Positions 40,752-47,506 of a DNA stretch of 64,000 nt are shown in pieces. The notes under the pieces were generated by a model. The model was given only the letters and a program-made list of their open reading frames with translations, was not told the DNA's origin and made no database searches. The stretch comes from a virus. Numbering within the stretch: the first letter of the stretch is position 1; the number at the start of each line of letters is the position of its first letter. The position numbers were made by a program, and so were the translations under genes. The DNA is taken from positions 1-64,000 of IMG/VR virus record IMGVR_UViG_3300017917_003565. One strand, 5' to 3'.

Positions 40752-41839
40752 TAGGCTTTCCTTTCGAACTCACGCATGAATTCCACCAGTGCTTGTACGC
40801 CTGCCACAGGCATGGCGTTGTAGATGCAGGCACGCATACCGCCGGCCAGTTTGTGCCCACGCAGAGCTATCAGCCCTGCTTCGGTTGATTGGGTCAAAAA
40901 CTTTTCATTCAATCCTTCATCTTTGAGATAAAACGTCACATTGGCCCGAGAACGGCACTCCGGACTGACCCGATTTTCATACAGCGAACTGGAATCAATG
41001 TAGTCGTACAACAAAGATGACTTGATTTTGCCAAGCCGTTCCATTTCTGCCACTCCGCCTTGGCGTTTGAGCCATTTCAACACCAGTCCAGAAACATAGA
41101 TTGCAAAAGTAGGTGGAGTGTTTACCCAAGGCACAGTATTTTTGGCCCAGTCCCAAATGGTCGGAGTTATGGGCATGGCGTGTCCCAACAGATCCCGGCG
41201 AACTATGACCACAGTGACTCCGGCTGGCCCTATGTTTTTTTGTGCTGCAGCAAACAACACTCCGCACTTACTGACGTCCATGTGCCTTGATAGGATATTG
41301 CTAGAGACATCAGCCACTAATGGCACTCCCGCGGTATCAGGAAAATCTTCAAACTCCACTCCGCCTACAGTTTCGTTGGAACAGATATGCACATAAGCTG
41401 CATCTTGAGAGAGATTCCATTGATCGCGATCTGGAATGCTGGTAAACTGACCATTGGATGGACAAGCCACGATGTTTGCCTGCCCATATTTTTGTGCTTC
41501 TTGGGCCGACATCTCAGACCAGATACCAGTGACAACAAAATCAGCTGTGCGATTCTTGGACAATGGCAAGAGATTCATGGGTATGGCTGCATTTTGTCCA
41601 ATACCTCCTCCCTGCAACATCAATATTTCATAGTCATCGGGAATCGCCATCAACTCACGTAGGTCAGCCAATGTTTCATAATAGACTTCTAAGAACTCCT
41701 GGCTACGATGGTTGAGTTCCATCATGCTGGTGCCTACACCGTTCCAGTTCAACATTTCGTCGGCGACCTGTTGTAGGACTTCTTCAGGTAGAGCCGACGG
41801 TCCGGGAGTGAAGTTGTAAACCCGATGATCAAACTTCAT
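40751..41839 (-). CDS. serC: Phosphoserine aminotransferase
   Basis: 362 residues, the same length as E. coli SerC. The PLP lysine is in FAAAQKNIGPAGVTVV; NFTPGPSALPEEVLQQ, VGTSMMELNHRSQEF, MLQGGGIGQNAAIPMNL and LRGHKLAGGMRACIYNAM are all conserved. It transfers the amino group of glutamate to 3-phosphohydroxypyruvate (serine) and in bacteria also acts in pyridoxal-phosphate synthesis. No Shine-Dalgarno is visible before the ATG, so it probably depends on coupling to the upstream Hc1-like gene. Serine biosynthesis in a phage is uncommon. Confidence 0.95.
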   Translation of the reverse strand: MKFDHRVYNFTPGPSALPEEVLQQVADEMLNWNGVGTSMMELNHRSQEFLEVYYETLADLRELMAIPDDYEILMLQGGGIGQNAAIPMNLLPLSKNRTADFVVTGIWSEMSAQEAQKYGQANIVACPSNGQFTSIPDRDQWNLSQDAAYVHICSNETVGGVEFEDFPDTAGVPLVADVSSNILSRHMDVSKCGVLFAAAQKNIGPAGVTVVIVRRDLLGHAMPITPTIWDWAKNTVPWVNTPPTFAIYVSGLVLKWLKRQGGVAEMERLGKIKSSLLYDYIDSSSLYENRVSPECRSRANVTFYLKDEGLNEKFLTQSTEAGLIALRGHKLAGGMRACIYNAMPVAGVQALVEFMREFERKA

Positions 41840-41844
41840 GATGA

Positions 41845-42033
41845 TTAGGTTTTTTGAGCCAGGGCTTCTTTTTCTGCGGTGATTTCTTTACGGCGTTCTT
41901 TGATGGCCTTGCTCATTTCTTGCAGAGCTTTGCGGGCGCGGGCAGCCGAGGCTTTGACGCCTTTGCCGGAGAACTTGTCATTTTCAGCCAAGTAGGTTTC
42001 GAATGCTGTTTTGATTGCTTCGTGATTGCTCAT
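41845..42033 (-). CDS. Hc1-like small histone-type protein
   Basis: 62 residues: MSNHEAIKTAFETYLAENDK then FSGKGVKASAARARKALQEM and KAIKERRKEITAEKEALAQK. The KASAARARKAL helix with a basic, charged tail resembles the bacterial histone H1-like Hc1 family. It may bind DNA. AAGGAAA precedes the ATG and a sigma70 promoter lies upstream. Confidence 0.65.
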   Translation of the reverse strand: MSNHEAIKTAFETYLAENDKFSGKGVKASAARARKALQEMSKAIKERRKEITAEKEALAQKT

Positions 42034-42071
42034 TTGATTTCCTTAGGTTGGTGTGCAGAGCGCACCTATTA

Positions 42072-42099
42072 ATTATACTGCACAAATCCCAGCTGTCAA
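42072..42099 (-). promoter_or_regulatory. Sigma70-type promoter upstream of the Hc1-like gene and serC
   Basis: TTGACA (42094-42099), 16 nt, TATAAT (42072-42077). Confidence 0.72.
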
Positions 42100-42338
42100 A
42101 TATTTAGATGCCGTTTTAACCAAGGATCCCAAATCATCACATTGTCCCAATCATGGGGCCATGTCATGAGAAAAAGGTTGAATGTGTTGTGATCAAAGAT
42201 GTGCATACGGTTGTCCTCTACCTTGGCCTGTATGCTTTTGCTGGTGCTGGTCCAAGCGATCAAGCGTCCGCGGGCCGCGGGATCACGATGGATCACGGTA
42301 TACAAGGGTTCTGAGGTGCGATACTGGGGTATAGTCAT
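42096..42338 (-). CDS. Small phage protein, unknown
   Basis: 80 residues: MTIPQYRTSEPLYTVIHRDP then AARGRLIAWTSTSKSIQAKV and an aromatic end (WPHDWDNVMIWDPWLKRHLN). It abuts the 42339 gene. Its stop lies at the -35 box of the next promoter. Unknown function. Confidence 0.62.
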   Translation of the reverse strand: MTIPQYRTSEPLYTVIHRDPAARGRLIAWTSTSKSIQAKVEDNRMHIFDHNTFNLFLMTWPHDWDNVMIWDPWLKRHLNI

Positions 42339-42575
42339 CTAGTGTAGAACTTGATCAACAGGTCTAGGCTCGTTGACTTGCTCTACATATTTAACGAATT
42401 CGTCGTCAATAATCAGTCTCTCGTCGTCGTGGGCCTGTGCCTGCTCGTCTGGCACTCCCAAAATCCTCATGAGGCCGCCAACATGAACTTCGGTTATACC
42501 ACAGTCATGCAATACCACGCAGAGATTTAGAATCGACAGGCGTATGGCCTGATCAACAGGAAGATCGTCCAGCAT
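42339..42575 (-). CDS. Small conserved-looking phage protein
   Basis: 78 residues: MLDDLPVDQAIRLSILNLCV then VLHDCGITEVHVGGLMRILG and acidic end. The LHDCGITEVHVGGLMRILG segment reads like a short helix-turn region, possibly DNA- or protein-binding. Unknown function. Confidence 0.65.
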   Translation of the reverse strand: MLDDLPVDQAIRLSILNLCVVLHDCGITEVHVGGLMRILGVPDEQAQAHDDERLIIDDEFVKYVEQVNEPRPVDQVLH

Positions 42576-42589
42576 AACACATACTTATG

Positions 42590-42868
42590 CTATCGGTATC
42601 GGCTTTCAATTTCTTGGGGTGATGATGGAACCACGCCTGTGGTCACTGTGTGTATTTTAACGATGCCGGATTCTTGGCACACAGGCTCGTCGGCAAATGC
42701 CCGGCTCACACGACAATCTTTGTTGTTTACGGCACTAACAGCATGGTCAGTTACTGTGCGTCCAGTAGTTTCACTCACAGCCACACTGCCTATGCCCAGT
42801 CCGGTGAGTACCATGGGAGTAGCACAACCCGACAATGCTACGGTACAGATCAACAGACAGCGGATCAT
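42590..42868 (-). CDS. Small lipoprotein
   Basis: 92 residues. MIRCLLICTVALSGCATPMV is a lipoprotein signal with lipobox LSGC. The mature part is Gly/Ser rich and has two cysteines (NKDCRVSRAF; EPVCQESG). AGGAGA precedes the ATG. It follows a structured intergenic RNA region. Envelope location inferred from the lipobox; function unknown. Confidence 0.75.
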   Translation of the reverse strand: MIRCLLICTVALSGCATPMVLTGLGIGSVAVSETTGRTVTDHAVSAVNNKDCRVSRAFADEPVCQESGIVKIHTVTTGVVPSSPQEIESRYR

Positions 42869-43193
42869 GAGCTCTCCTATGTAAGTGCCCGGCTACCTTA
42901 TGTCACAGGCCCCGGGCTGGAATAATACCAATTCGATGTGCTGTTTACTATCCCGCCGCAGTCGGTGTGGCCAAGTTTAAGGACTCACTACCACCAACCC
43001 GCACCACTAAGGCTGGTGCGCCGCCCTTCATTTGCCCCGAAGCCGGGTTGACATAGGTTTTGCTACTGGACTATTTGCTAGACCTCAACGGCTTTACTCG
43101 AGTTTACGGTTTATTGATCTAGTTAGTCAGGCTTGATCCGGTCCATCGCTTCCAATAGCAAAACCTATATCAGGGGGCGAACCCCCTGTGGTA
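42869..43193 (-). ncRNA. Candidate structured noncoding RNA (325-nt intergenic)
   Basis: No convincing ORF. On the minus strand: a GC hairpin with a tetraloop (43171-43188), a 13-bp perfect inverted repeat (43053-43065 with 43156-43168), extended by 3 bp after one mismatch and enclosing about 90 nt, a CCCG(GCTT)CGGG hairpin, a 7-bp hairpin (43000-43020) and a GCCCGG/CCGGGC stem near the lipoprotein start. A trans-acting RNA or long 5' leader is possible; I match no known family. Confidence 0.5.
43171..43188 (-). terminator. Strong GC hairpin after the 43194 gene
   Basis: CAGGGGG, TTCG, CCCCCTG: 7-bp stem with a UUCG loop, ending five bases after the stop at 43194. No T-run, so it could stabilise or cap an RNA end rather than terminate. 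Confidence 0.5.
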
Positions 43194-43517
43194 TTAGGCT
43201 ACTTCTTTAACTGCAGATTTTGCAGATGCTTTAGTTGCCTTGACCTTGACTTCACCGCGCTTGGCGATCTTGGTCTTCTCAGCCAGTTTGTTGGCTACTG
43301 CATAGCCAGCGTCGCCAGTCATGCCCAAAGTCTGCAAGTGCTGGAGAGCTTCTAACTTGGTCATTGCCTTGGGCAATTCGATCAAGTTAATGTTGGTGCA
43401 ACCTGCTTTGTTGAGGATCTTGATACGAGCTACCAAGTCATTGGCGAAACGAGCTTTGACAGTACCGTTAGGGTTCTGTGCCGTACCTGCTACTGTGAAT
43501 AACTTTTCTGCTGCCAT
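43194..43517 (-). CDS. Small phage protein with basic tail
   Basis: 107 residues: MAAEKLFTVAGTAQNPNGTV then KARFANDLVARIKILNKAGC and a basic, Ala/Lys tail (KVKATKASAKSAVKEVA). Good ribosome-binding site AAAGGCAAC, shared with the 60934 gene. A consensus sigma70 promoter lies upstream. Compact N-terminal domain with a disordered basic end; a nucleic-acid-binding role is possible. Confidence 0.72.
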   Translation of the reverse strand: MAAEKLFTVAGTAQNPNGTVKARFANDLVARIKILNKAGCTNINLIELPKAMTKLEALQHLQTLGMTGDAGYAVANKLAEKTKIAKRGEVKVKATKASAKSAVKEVA

Positions 43518-43579
43518 TTTGTGTTGCCTTTCTAAGTTGCCTTACTAGTTGATAAAAGTTTACTGCTACTACAATGACC

Positions 43580-43608
43580 ATTATACTTGAAATCGAAATC
43601 AATGTCAA
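43580..43608 (-). promoter_or_regulatory. Consensus sigma70 promoter
   Basis: GGTTGACA (TTGACA 43603-43608), 17 nt, TATAAT (43580-43585), upstream of the 43517 gene. Confidence 0.8.
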
Positions 43609-43637
43609 CCATAATAGTCATATCTGGTTTACCAAAA

Positions 43638-43769
43638 TCACTTGTTTTGGTCTAAGATATTGGTAACCACACTGTTGGTAGTGTCCACAGCCTGTGCCAA
43701 AAGACTCTTGGTCACGGCCGGGTGTAACACCGCCAGGGTCACTAGGATACCAAAAATAAATCCTTTCAT
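43638..43769 (-). CDS. 43-residue membrane peptide
   Basis: MKGFIFGILVTLAVLHPAVT then KSLLAQAVDTTNSVVTNILD and QNK. One transmembrane/signal segment followed by an amphipathic helix. GGAGG lies 6 nt before the ATG, which overlaps the upstream stop (ATGA). Tightly linked to the entericidin-like gene. Confidence 0.6.
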   Translation of the reverse strand: MKGFIFGILVTLAVLHPAVTKSLLAQAVDTTNSVVTNILDQNK

Positions 43770-43942
43770 CTGGAACCTCCAGTCATTTTGTCACGGGTCC
43801 ATTCTGACGCAGATGTCACGTCTTTGCCCAGACCGGCCACTGTGCCGCAACCCGTGATCATGAATACTGCTACCATGATCAAGGCCACCACACCCAGCGT
43901 AGGGCCATTCAGGGCCAACCATGCTACAAGTCGATCTTTCAT
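43766..43942 (-). CDS. Entericidin-like small lipoprotein
   Basis: 58 residues: MKDRLVAWLALNGPTLGVVA then LIMVAVFMITGCGTVAGLGK and DVTSASEWTRDKMTGGSR. The ITGCGTVAGLGKD motif closely follows entericidin (EcnA/EcnB) lipoproteins (GC.TVxGxGxD). A strong AGGAGG precedes the ATG. Entericidins act in programmed cell death in bacteria; here it may help lysis or membrane stress. The assignment rests on a short motif. Confidence 0.6.
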   Translation of the reverse strand: MKDRLVAWLALNGPTLGVVALIMVAVFMITGCGTVAGLGKDVTSASEWTRDKMTGGSR

Positions 43943-44607
43943 GCTGCCTCCTGCTTGATGAGTTTGACACGACTGAGTTGGGTGGCTCGGTCAGCGTGTC
44001 GTTTGACACGGCCACTGAATCCTATGTTAGTGCCACAAGGCACAGCCTCACGATAGGCAAAAAACACCTGATGATTGCTGTCTGTAATCACTGTGACATA
44101 GAAAGTATTGTATTTGGCGCTGTAGTTGCATCGCACTACTTCACCCGATGTTGAAATCAGTTGATTGATTGGACCCAAGAGATCTGATTCGCAAAAGGCC
44201 AATCTGTTGTCAATTTTTTCACGATCCAAATTTTGTGCATGACTTTTAGGCATAGCCGCGATGACTGCGACCTCATATTCTGTGGTCACGGTTTCCAGAG
44301 AAGCCATCTTGGCTGACAGTAGATTCCATTCGCTGGCTTGCAGTTTCAGCGCCGCCATGGTAGCCGTGTTCAACAGATCTTGTCGGCATGCACGAGCCTG
44401 TTGATAGTCTGTTGCAGTGATAAACTGATGGCTAGAATCAGCCAGGTACAGTTGTACCAACTCGCGATTGCTGGGCCGAGTGATACGGCCTTCGGCTGAG
44501 ATCTCTGGGTATTTGAAATATCCGCCATTGATGCGATATGCGGCACTGGCCGCTGCCCAGACTAGATCTGCTGGATAGTTGAATTCAGATGGTTTACGCT
44601 TAGGCAT
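43939..44607 (-). CDS. Conserved-looking phage protein, unknown
   Basis: 222 residues: MPKRKPSEFNYPADLVWAAA then helical segments (ACRQDLLNTATMAALKLQAS) and a C-terminal beta part (CNYSAKYNTFYVTVITDSNH; AYREAVPCGTNIGFSGRVKR). The end resembles an OB/SH3-type segment. Coupled by overlaps to both neighbours. Unknown function. Confidence 0.65.
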   Translation of the reverse strand: MPKRKPSEFNYPADLVWAAASAAYRINGGYFKYPEISAEGRITRPSNRELVQLYLADSSHQFITATDYQQARACRQDLLNTATMAALKLQASEWNLLSAKMASLETVTTEYEVAVIAAMPKSHAQNLDREKIDNRLAFCESDLLGPINQLISTSGEVVRCNYSAKYNTFYVTVITDSNHQVFFAYREAVPCGTNIGFSGRVKRHADRATQLSRVKLIKQEAA

Positions 44608-44794
44608 ATTTGGCCCGTTGATTAAAATCCTGCATAAGATCCAGTTTTTGATAATACTGGTTCATGATGTGCTCCAGGATACCAGTCTGATCCATGCGTC
44701 CGGCACGCTCGCGAAGTAGCTCTAACACTTCGCGATCGGCATCAGTAATAGTGATGCTGATGGTCACATCCGGGTTAGGATCGTGGATGCTCAT
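44600..44794 (-). CDS. Small helical phage protein
   Basis: 64 residues: MSIHDPNPDVTISITITDAD then REVLELLRERAGRMDQTGIL and a helical end. It overlaps the downstream gene by 8 bp and the upstream gene by ATGA. Unknown function. Confidence 0.65.
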   Translation of the reverse strand: MSIHDPNPDVTISITITDADREVLELLRERAGRMDQTGILEHIMNQYYQKLDLMQDFNQRAKYA

Positions 44795-44943
44795 TGTTGA
44801 GTTTCCTGAGATTGGAGTCGCAGATACTCTTGATTGAGTTCAGCGATGCGCCGCTCATTCTTTGCGTTGGTTTCAAGGTCTAGTTCACCCCGCACTTCGC
44901 ACAAGTAGATCAGTTCTTCAATGACATCGTTCAAGGTTCTCAT
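44791..44943 (-). CDS. 50-residue phage protein
   Basis: MRTLNDVIEELIYLCEVRGE then LDLETNAKNERRIAELNQEY and LRLQSQETQQ: a charged coiled-coil-like peptide. Both ends overlap neighbours as ATGA, strong evidence for a real gene. Unknown function. Confidence 0.65.
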   Translation of the reverse strand: MRTLNDVIEELIYLCEVRGELDLETNAKNERRIAELNQEYLRLQSQETQQ

Positions 44944-45113
44944 TCTTCAGTCTCCTCGTCAAAATCAAAATAACCATTGCCTTCGCTCATGTCCTTGACA
45001 TCGTCTTCGCTCATGTAGTTCATGCAATCACGAGCGATCTGTTCCCAACACAACACACCTTGTTCGGCCAACTCAATGACCCGACGGGTGGCACGACGGC
45101 TTTCGTTGGCCAT
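44940..45113 (-). CDS. 57-residue phage protein
   Basis: MANESRRATRRVIELAEQGV then LCWEQIARDCMNYMSEDDVK and an acidic end (EGNGYFDFDEETEE). The start overlaps the preceding stop as TAATG and the end overlaps the next gene. The acidic tail may mimic nucleic acid (speculation). Confidence 0.65.
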   Translation of the reverse strand: MANESRRATRRVIELAEQGVLCWEQIARDCMNYMSEDDVKDMSEGNGYFDFDEETEE

Positions 45114-45451
45114 TAGTCTAACCTCGAATCAGCGTAGGCGTCAATACCAAACTGTTTGAGCACCGCGGCGTAGGCCACAGCACCATGCTCGGCTGCGTCT
45201 ACACTCTGTCCGGGCCACCAACGGTTCCATAGTTGCAACCCACCACGGTATGATTTGCGGAATCCAACTTCTTTGAGAGAACGGCCCAGTTTGGTGTTGC
45301 CTTTTTCAAGCACCGTGACCCAAGCGAACCCACAAGGGCCACCGTCGCGGCCGTTGAAATGTTTGTCGGCAAAGTTCTTGGAAGCCTGTTGAGCGGCTTC
45401 CATAGCGGTATTGTGTATGCTTTGGATATTGTCTATGGCTAACATATTCAT
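45113..45451 (-). CDS. Small early phage protein
   Basis: 112 residues: MNMLAIDNIQSIHNTAMEAA then FADKHFNGRDGGPCGFAWVT and a Trp-rich segment (LQLWNRWWPGQSVDAAE). It has a copy of the GGTTGACC early promoter module and AAGGAGCAG. Compact and probably folded; unknown function. Confidence 0.72.
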   Translation of the reverse strand: MNMLAIDNIQSIHNTAMEAAQQASKNFADKHFNGRDGGPCGFAWVTVLEKGNTKLGRSLKEVGFRKSYRGGLQLWNRWWPGQSVDAAEHGAVAYAAVLKQFGIDAYADSRLD

Positions 45452-45480
45452 TTCTGCTCCTTATTTTTTACTATACCTAT

Positions 45481-45510
45481 ATTATAACCGAAAATGCCAT
45501 TTCTGGTCAA
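45481..45510 (-). promoter_or_regulatory. Early promoter module copy 1
   Basis: GGTTGACCAGAAATGG, 18 nt spacer, TATAATATAG, then AAGGAGCAG. TTGACC (45505-45510) and TATAAT (45481-45486). Confidence 0.75.
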
Positions 45511-45541
45511 CCTGGGCGCAACCCGCTTGGTTAGTGCCCAC

Positions 45542-45808
45542 TTACCTAAAATACACCGCGAAACGGTCAGCATCTTGCTTCCATACAGTGCTCTGGCCGA
45601 TGTATCGATTTTTACGACCACGATACATAATGTAGGTCTTGAAGCCAGACAATCGTTCCATCCTGCGGATGGTTGCCCGAGCCTGCGGCAGTACGCTCAT
45701 GGGCACATCTTTGACTATGCTGGCTTCACCAGCCGGGCTGGCGAACGCTGTGAAGAACTGCTGATCTTCTCGACTGAGATTGAAATGTGTCCAACGATCC
45801 AGTTTCAT
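45542..45808 (-). CDS. Small phage protein, unknown
   Basis: 88 residues: MKLDRWTHFNLSREDQQFFT then PMSVLPQARATIRRMERLSG and a basic end (MYRGRKNRYIGQSTVWKQDA). Overlaps the next gene by one base pair. Unknown function. Confidence 0.65.
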   Translation of the reverse strand: MKLDRWTHFNLSREDQQFFTAFASPAGEASIVKDVPMSVLPQARATIRRMERLSGFKTYIMYRGRKNRYIGQSTVWKQDADRFAVYFR

Positions 45809-46086
45809 TACATGCTCCAGTAGGATTCGCTGGCTGGTGAGCAGAAGTTAGGTGTGTTCACATCTTCTTGATATTCTTTGCCCGACATTAAATTCTTACG
45901 AGTAACCATGCGTGGTCGATAATCTCGAGTGTGGGTGATCTCAAACTCGTTGCCCGTCCAACCGGCCTTTTTGATCAGTCGAGTGATGGTAGCCTTGGCG
46001 GCACTTTCGGTGCGATAGGCACGGGTGCGATTTGGACCATCTGACATGATGAGTCCGGTGGCTTTGACTATGATGTAGTATGACAT
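45808..46086 (-). CDS. Small phage protein, unknown
   Basis: 92 residues: MSYYIIVKATGLIMSDGPNR then TRAYRTESAAKATITRLIKK. Reads like a small alpha/beta domain. An early promoter module copy lies 120 nt upstream, and the leader between forms a hairpin. Unknown function. Confidence 0.68.
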   Translation of the reverse strand: MSYYIIVKATGLIMSDGPNRTRAYRTESAAKATITRLIKKAGWTGNEFEITHTRDYRPRMVTRKNLMSGKEYQEDVNTPNFCSPASESYWSM

Positions 46087-46117
46087 ATCTGCTCCTTTTT
46101 TTTAATATTGGGTGGGG

Positions 46118-46150
46118 TGTAGAGTTGGCCTGCACTTAGTTGACTCTACA
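46118..46150 (-). repeat. Hairpin in the long leader of the 46086 gene
   Basis: TGTAGAGT and ACTCTACA form a perfect 8-bp stem with a 17-nt loop. It sits in the unusually long leader (about 115 nt) between early promoter copy 2 and AAGGAGCAG. Confidence 0.55.
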
Positions 46151-46205
46151 TTAAGGCGTTTACCGGTATTGCCAGTCGCCGCCCCATAAACTTAACTATA
46201 ACTAT

Positions 46206-46235
46206 ATTATAACCGAAATGGGTATTTCTGGTCAA
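46206..46235 (-). promoter_or_regulatory. Early promoter module copy 2
   Basis: GGTTGACCAGAAATACCC, 18 nt spacer, TATAATATAG. TTGACC (46230-46235) and TATAAT (46206-46211). Confidence 0.75.
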
Positions 46236-46265
46236 CCACTGCTAAACTGCGTGGTTGGCATGCAC

Positions 46266-46496
46266 TTACCTAGTGAAAAATAGCCCTACCAAGTAGATGC
46301 ACAGTAAACCCAGATTTACAGTAATCATGGCCAGTTCACGAATACGCAAGGCCCAGATCACGAACACCAAACTGCCCAGGTTCAAGAGATACACATTGAG
46401 TGGATCGATCCTTAGGCTAGTACACAAGGCACCAGCCAAGGTGATGATAGTGCCGGCCCATTTCAGGGCCCAGGTCAGTCTATCGTTGCGGTTCAA
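46266..46496 (-). CDS. Three-helix small membrane protein (paralog of 55262)
   Basis: 76 residues: RLTWALKWAGTIITLAGALC then IDPLNVYLLNLGSLVFVIWA and ITVNLGLLCIYLVGLFFTR. Three transmembrane helices. It aligns along its whole length with the 55262-55492 product (NLG, WxxxAxxxRE and VNxGLL positions shared). Overlaps the upstream gene by 4 bp. Function unknown. Confidence 0.75.
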   Translation of the reverse strand: MNRNDRLTWALKWAGTIITLAGALCTSLRIDPLNVYLLNLGSLVFVIWALRIRELAMITVNLGLLCIYLVGLFFTR

Positions 46497-46768
46497 ACAA
46501 CCTCCAAGAGATTGGCCGGAACACGATACACACCTCGCTGGGTGCTGACTGTGATGTTCTTGATCTTGACATCTTTGACCGGCCCCTGCAAATCTAGGCC
46601 CAGTTTAGGATGATAGAACTTAACGGTATCGCCTACACGGATCGACCGTTTGACTTCTTGACCGATCTGTCTGCGCCGAAACTGTATGGCCTGGGCGATG
46701 GCATTGAGTTGATCATTGGTAAAGTTACCTTGCATGATCTCATGGTTGATTTCTGAAATCGTGGGCAT
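46493..46768 (-). CDS. Small early phage protein, unknown
   Basis: 91 residues from ATG 46768 (MPTISEINHEIMQGNFTNDQ); the ATG at 46771 is only 2 nt from AAGGAG, whereas 46768 has 5-nt spacing. The C-terminal part (SIRVGDTVKFYHPKLGLDLQ then VKIKNITVSTQRGVYRVPAN) looks like a KOW/SH3-type beta domain. It has early promoter copy 3. Unknown function. Confidence 0.7.
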   Translation of the reverse strand: MPTISEINHEIMQGNFTNDQLNAIAQAIQFRRRQIGQEVKRSIRVGDTVKFYHPKLGLDLQGPVKDVKIKNITVSTQRGVYRVPANLLEVV

Positions 46769-46798
46769 CATTGCTCCTTGATTGTTTATGATATCTAT

Positions 46799-46828
46799 AT
46801 TATAACCGAAATGGGTATTTCTGGTCAA
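46799..46828 (-). promoter_or_regulatory. Early promoter module copy 3
   Basis: GGTTGACCAGAAATACCC, 18 nt spacer, TATAATATAG, then AAGGAGCA. TTGACC (46823-46828) and TATAAT (46799-46804). Confidence 0.75.
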
Positions 46829-46856
46829 CCTTTGAAGTTAGTGCGCACTTATCAAT

Positions 46857-46885
46857 AAAAAACCCTACTAGGAGTAGGGTTTTTG
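46857..46885 (-). terminator. Rho-independent terminator after ahpD
   Basis: AACCCTACT and AGTAGGGTT form a 9-bp stem with a 3-nt loop, followed by TTTT. It ends the ahpD transcript. Confidence 0.8.
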
Positions 46886-46908
46886 GTGTGGTTTTTAGAC
46901 AACAGTGT

Positions 46909-47430
46909 TTAGCTGTTGAGTATTTTAGCCACGGAGTTGATCACCGAAGCAATACGTCCAATATCACGAAGTTGCTCCACAGTGTATCCTTCTTTTTTCA
47001 GTGTGTCATAGTGAGCTTTCACACAGAAATGACATTTGCCCACGATGCTGGCTGCCAGGCTGTAGGCTTCAAAACGTGCTTTGGTGGTGCCACCGTGAGT
47101 GGTGATGGCATTCATGCGCAGTTGTGCAGGCAAGCCACTTAGATTGGCATCGTCAGCCATTTCCACAAATGGATACCAAGTGTTGGTCATGGTCATCAGA
47201 CTTGATGCTGTCATGGCTGCATCACGTTCGGTCACGTGTCCTTCGGATTCTAAGTTGCCCGAGATAAACGTAATCAGTTTGCCATTGCCGGTGCTCATGG
47301 CGGCTGCCAATGCGCAGGCCTGTGCTTCTACTGGATCCAGCGTGGATCGTTTAATCACTGCCTCGATGTTAAGACGTGTATCCTTAGCATAGTCCGGAAT
47401 ACTTTCTTTGAGTTGGTCTACCCATTGCAT
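46909..47430 (-). CDS. ahpD: AhpD alkylhydroperoxidase
   Basis: 173 residues, matching the roughly 177-residue Mycobacterium AhpD along its length: KESIPDYAKDTRLNIEAVIK, TMTNTWYPFVEMADD, QLRMNAITTHGGTTKARFEA. The catalytic motif KCHFCVKAHYDTL holds CxxC with His three residues on; it is the redox centre that reduces AhpC. It has its own TTGACC/TATAGT promoter with a 16-bp palindrome. ahpC lies directly upstream. Confidence 0.92.
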   Translation of the reverse strand: MQWVDQLKESIPDYAKDTRLNIEAVIKRSTLDPVEAQACALAAAMSTGNGKLITFISGNLESEGHVTERDAAMTASSLMTMTNTWYPFVEMADDANLSGLPAQLRMNAITTHGGTTKARFEAYSLAASIVGKCHFCVKAHYDTLKKEGYTVEQLRDIGRIASVINSVAKILNS

Positions 47431-47473
47431 GTTGATTGTTCCTCTAATGTTTGATAAGCGCCAGGTGCAGGGA

Positions 47474-47489
47474 GATCACTATAGTGATC
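47474..47489 (-). repeat. 16-bp perfect palindrome on the ahpD -10 box
   Basis: GATCACTATAGTGATC is a perfect palindrome whose centre contains TATAGT, the -10 element. A repressor bound here would block transcription. Confidence 0.7.
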
Positions 47490-47506
47490 CCACTCTGAAT
47501 GGTCAA
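47478..47506 (-). promoter_or_regulatory. Sigma70-type promoter of ahpD
   Basis: TTGACC (47501-47506), 17 nt, TATAGT (47478-47483). Confidence 0.75.

Noticed and set aside
42869-43193. tRNA or tmRNA in the hairpin-rich gap
   Set aside because: No cloverleaf, no CCA-type acceptor pairing and no tmRNA tag frame could be drawn.
43791-44015. 74-codon ORF over the entericidin-like gene
   Set aside because: Cys/His/Gly/Arg-rich composition and no ribosome-binding site; the frame with lipobox and AGGAGG is the real one.
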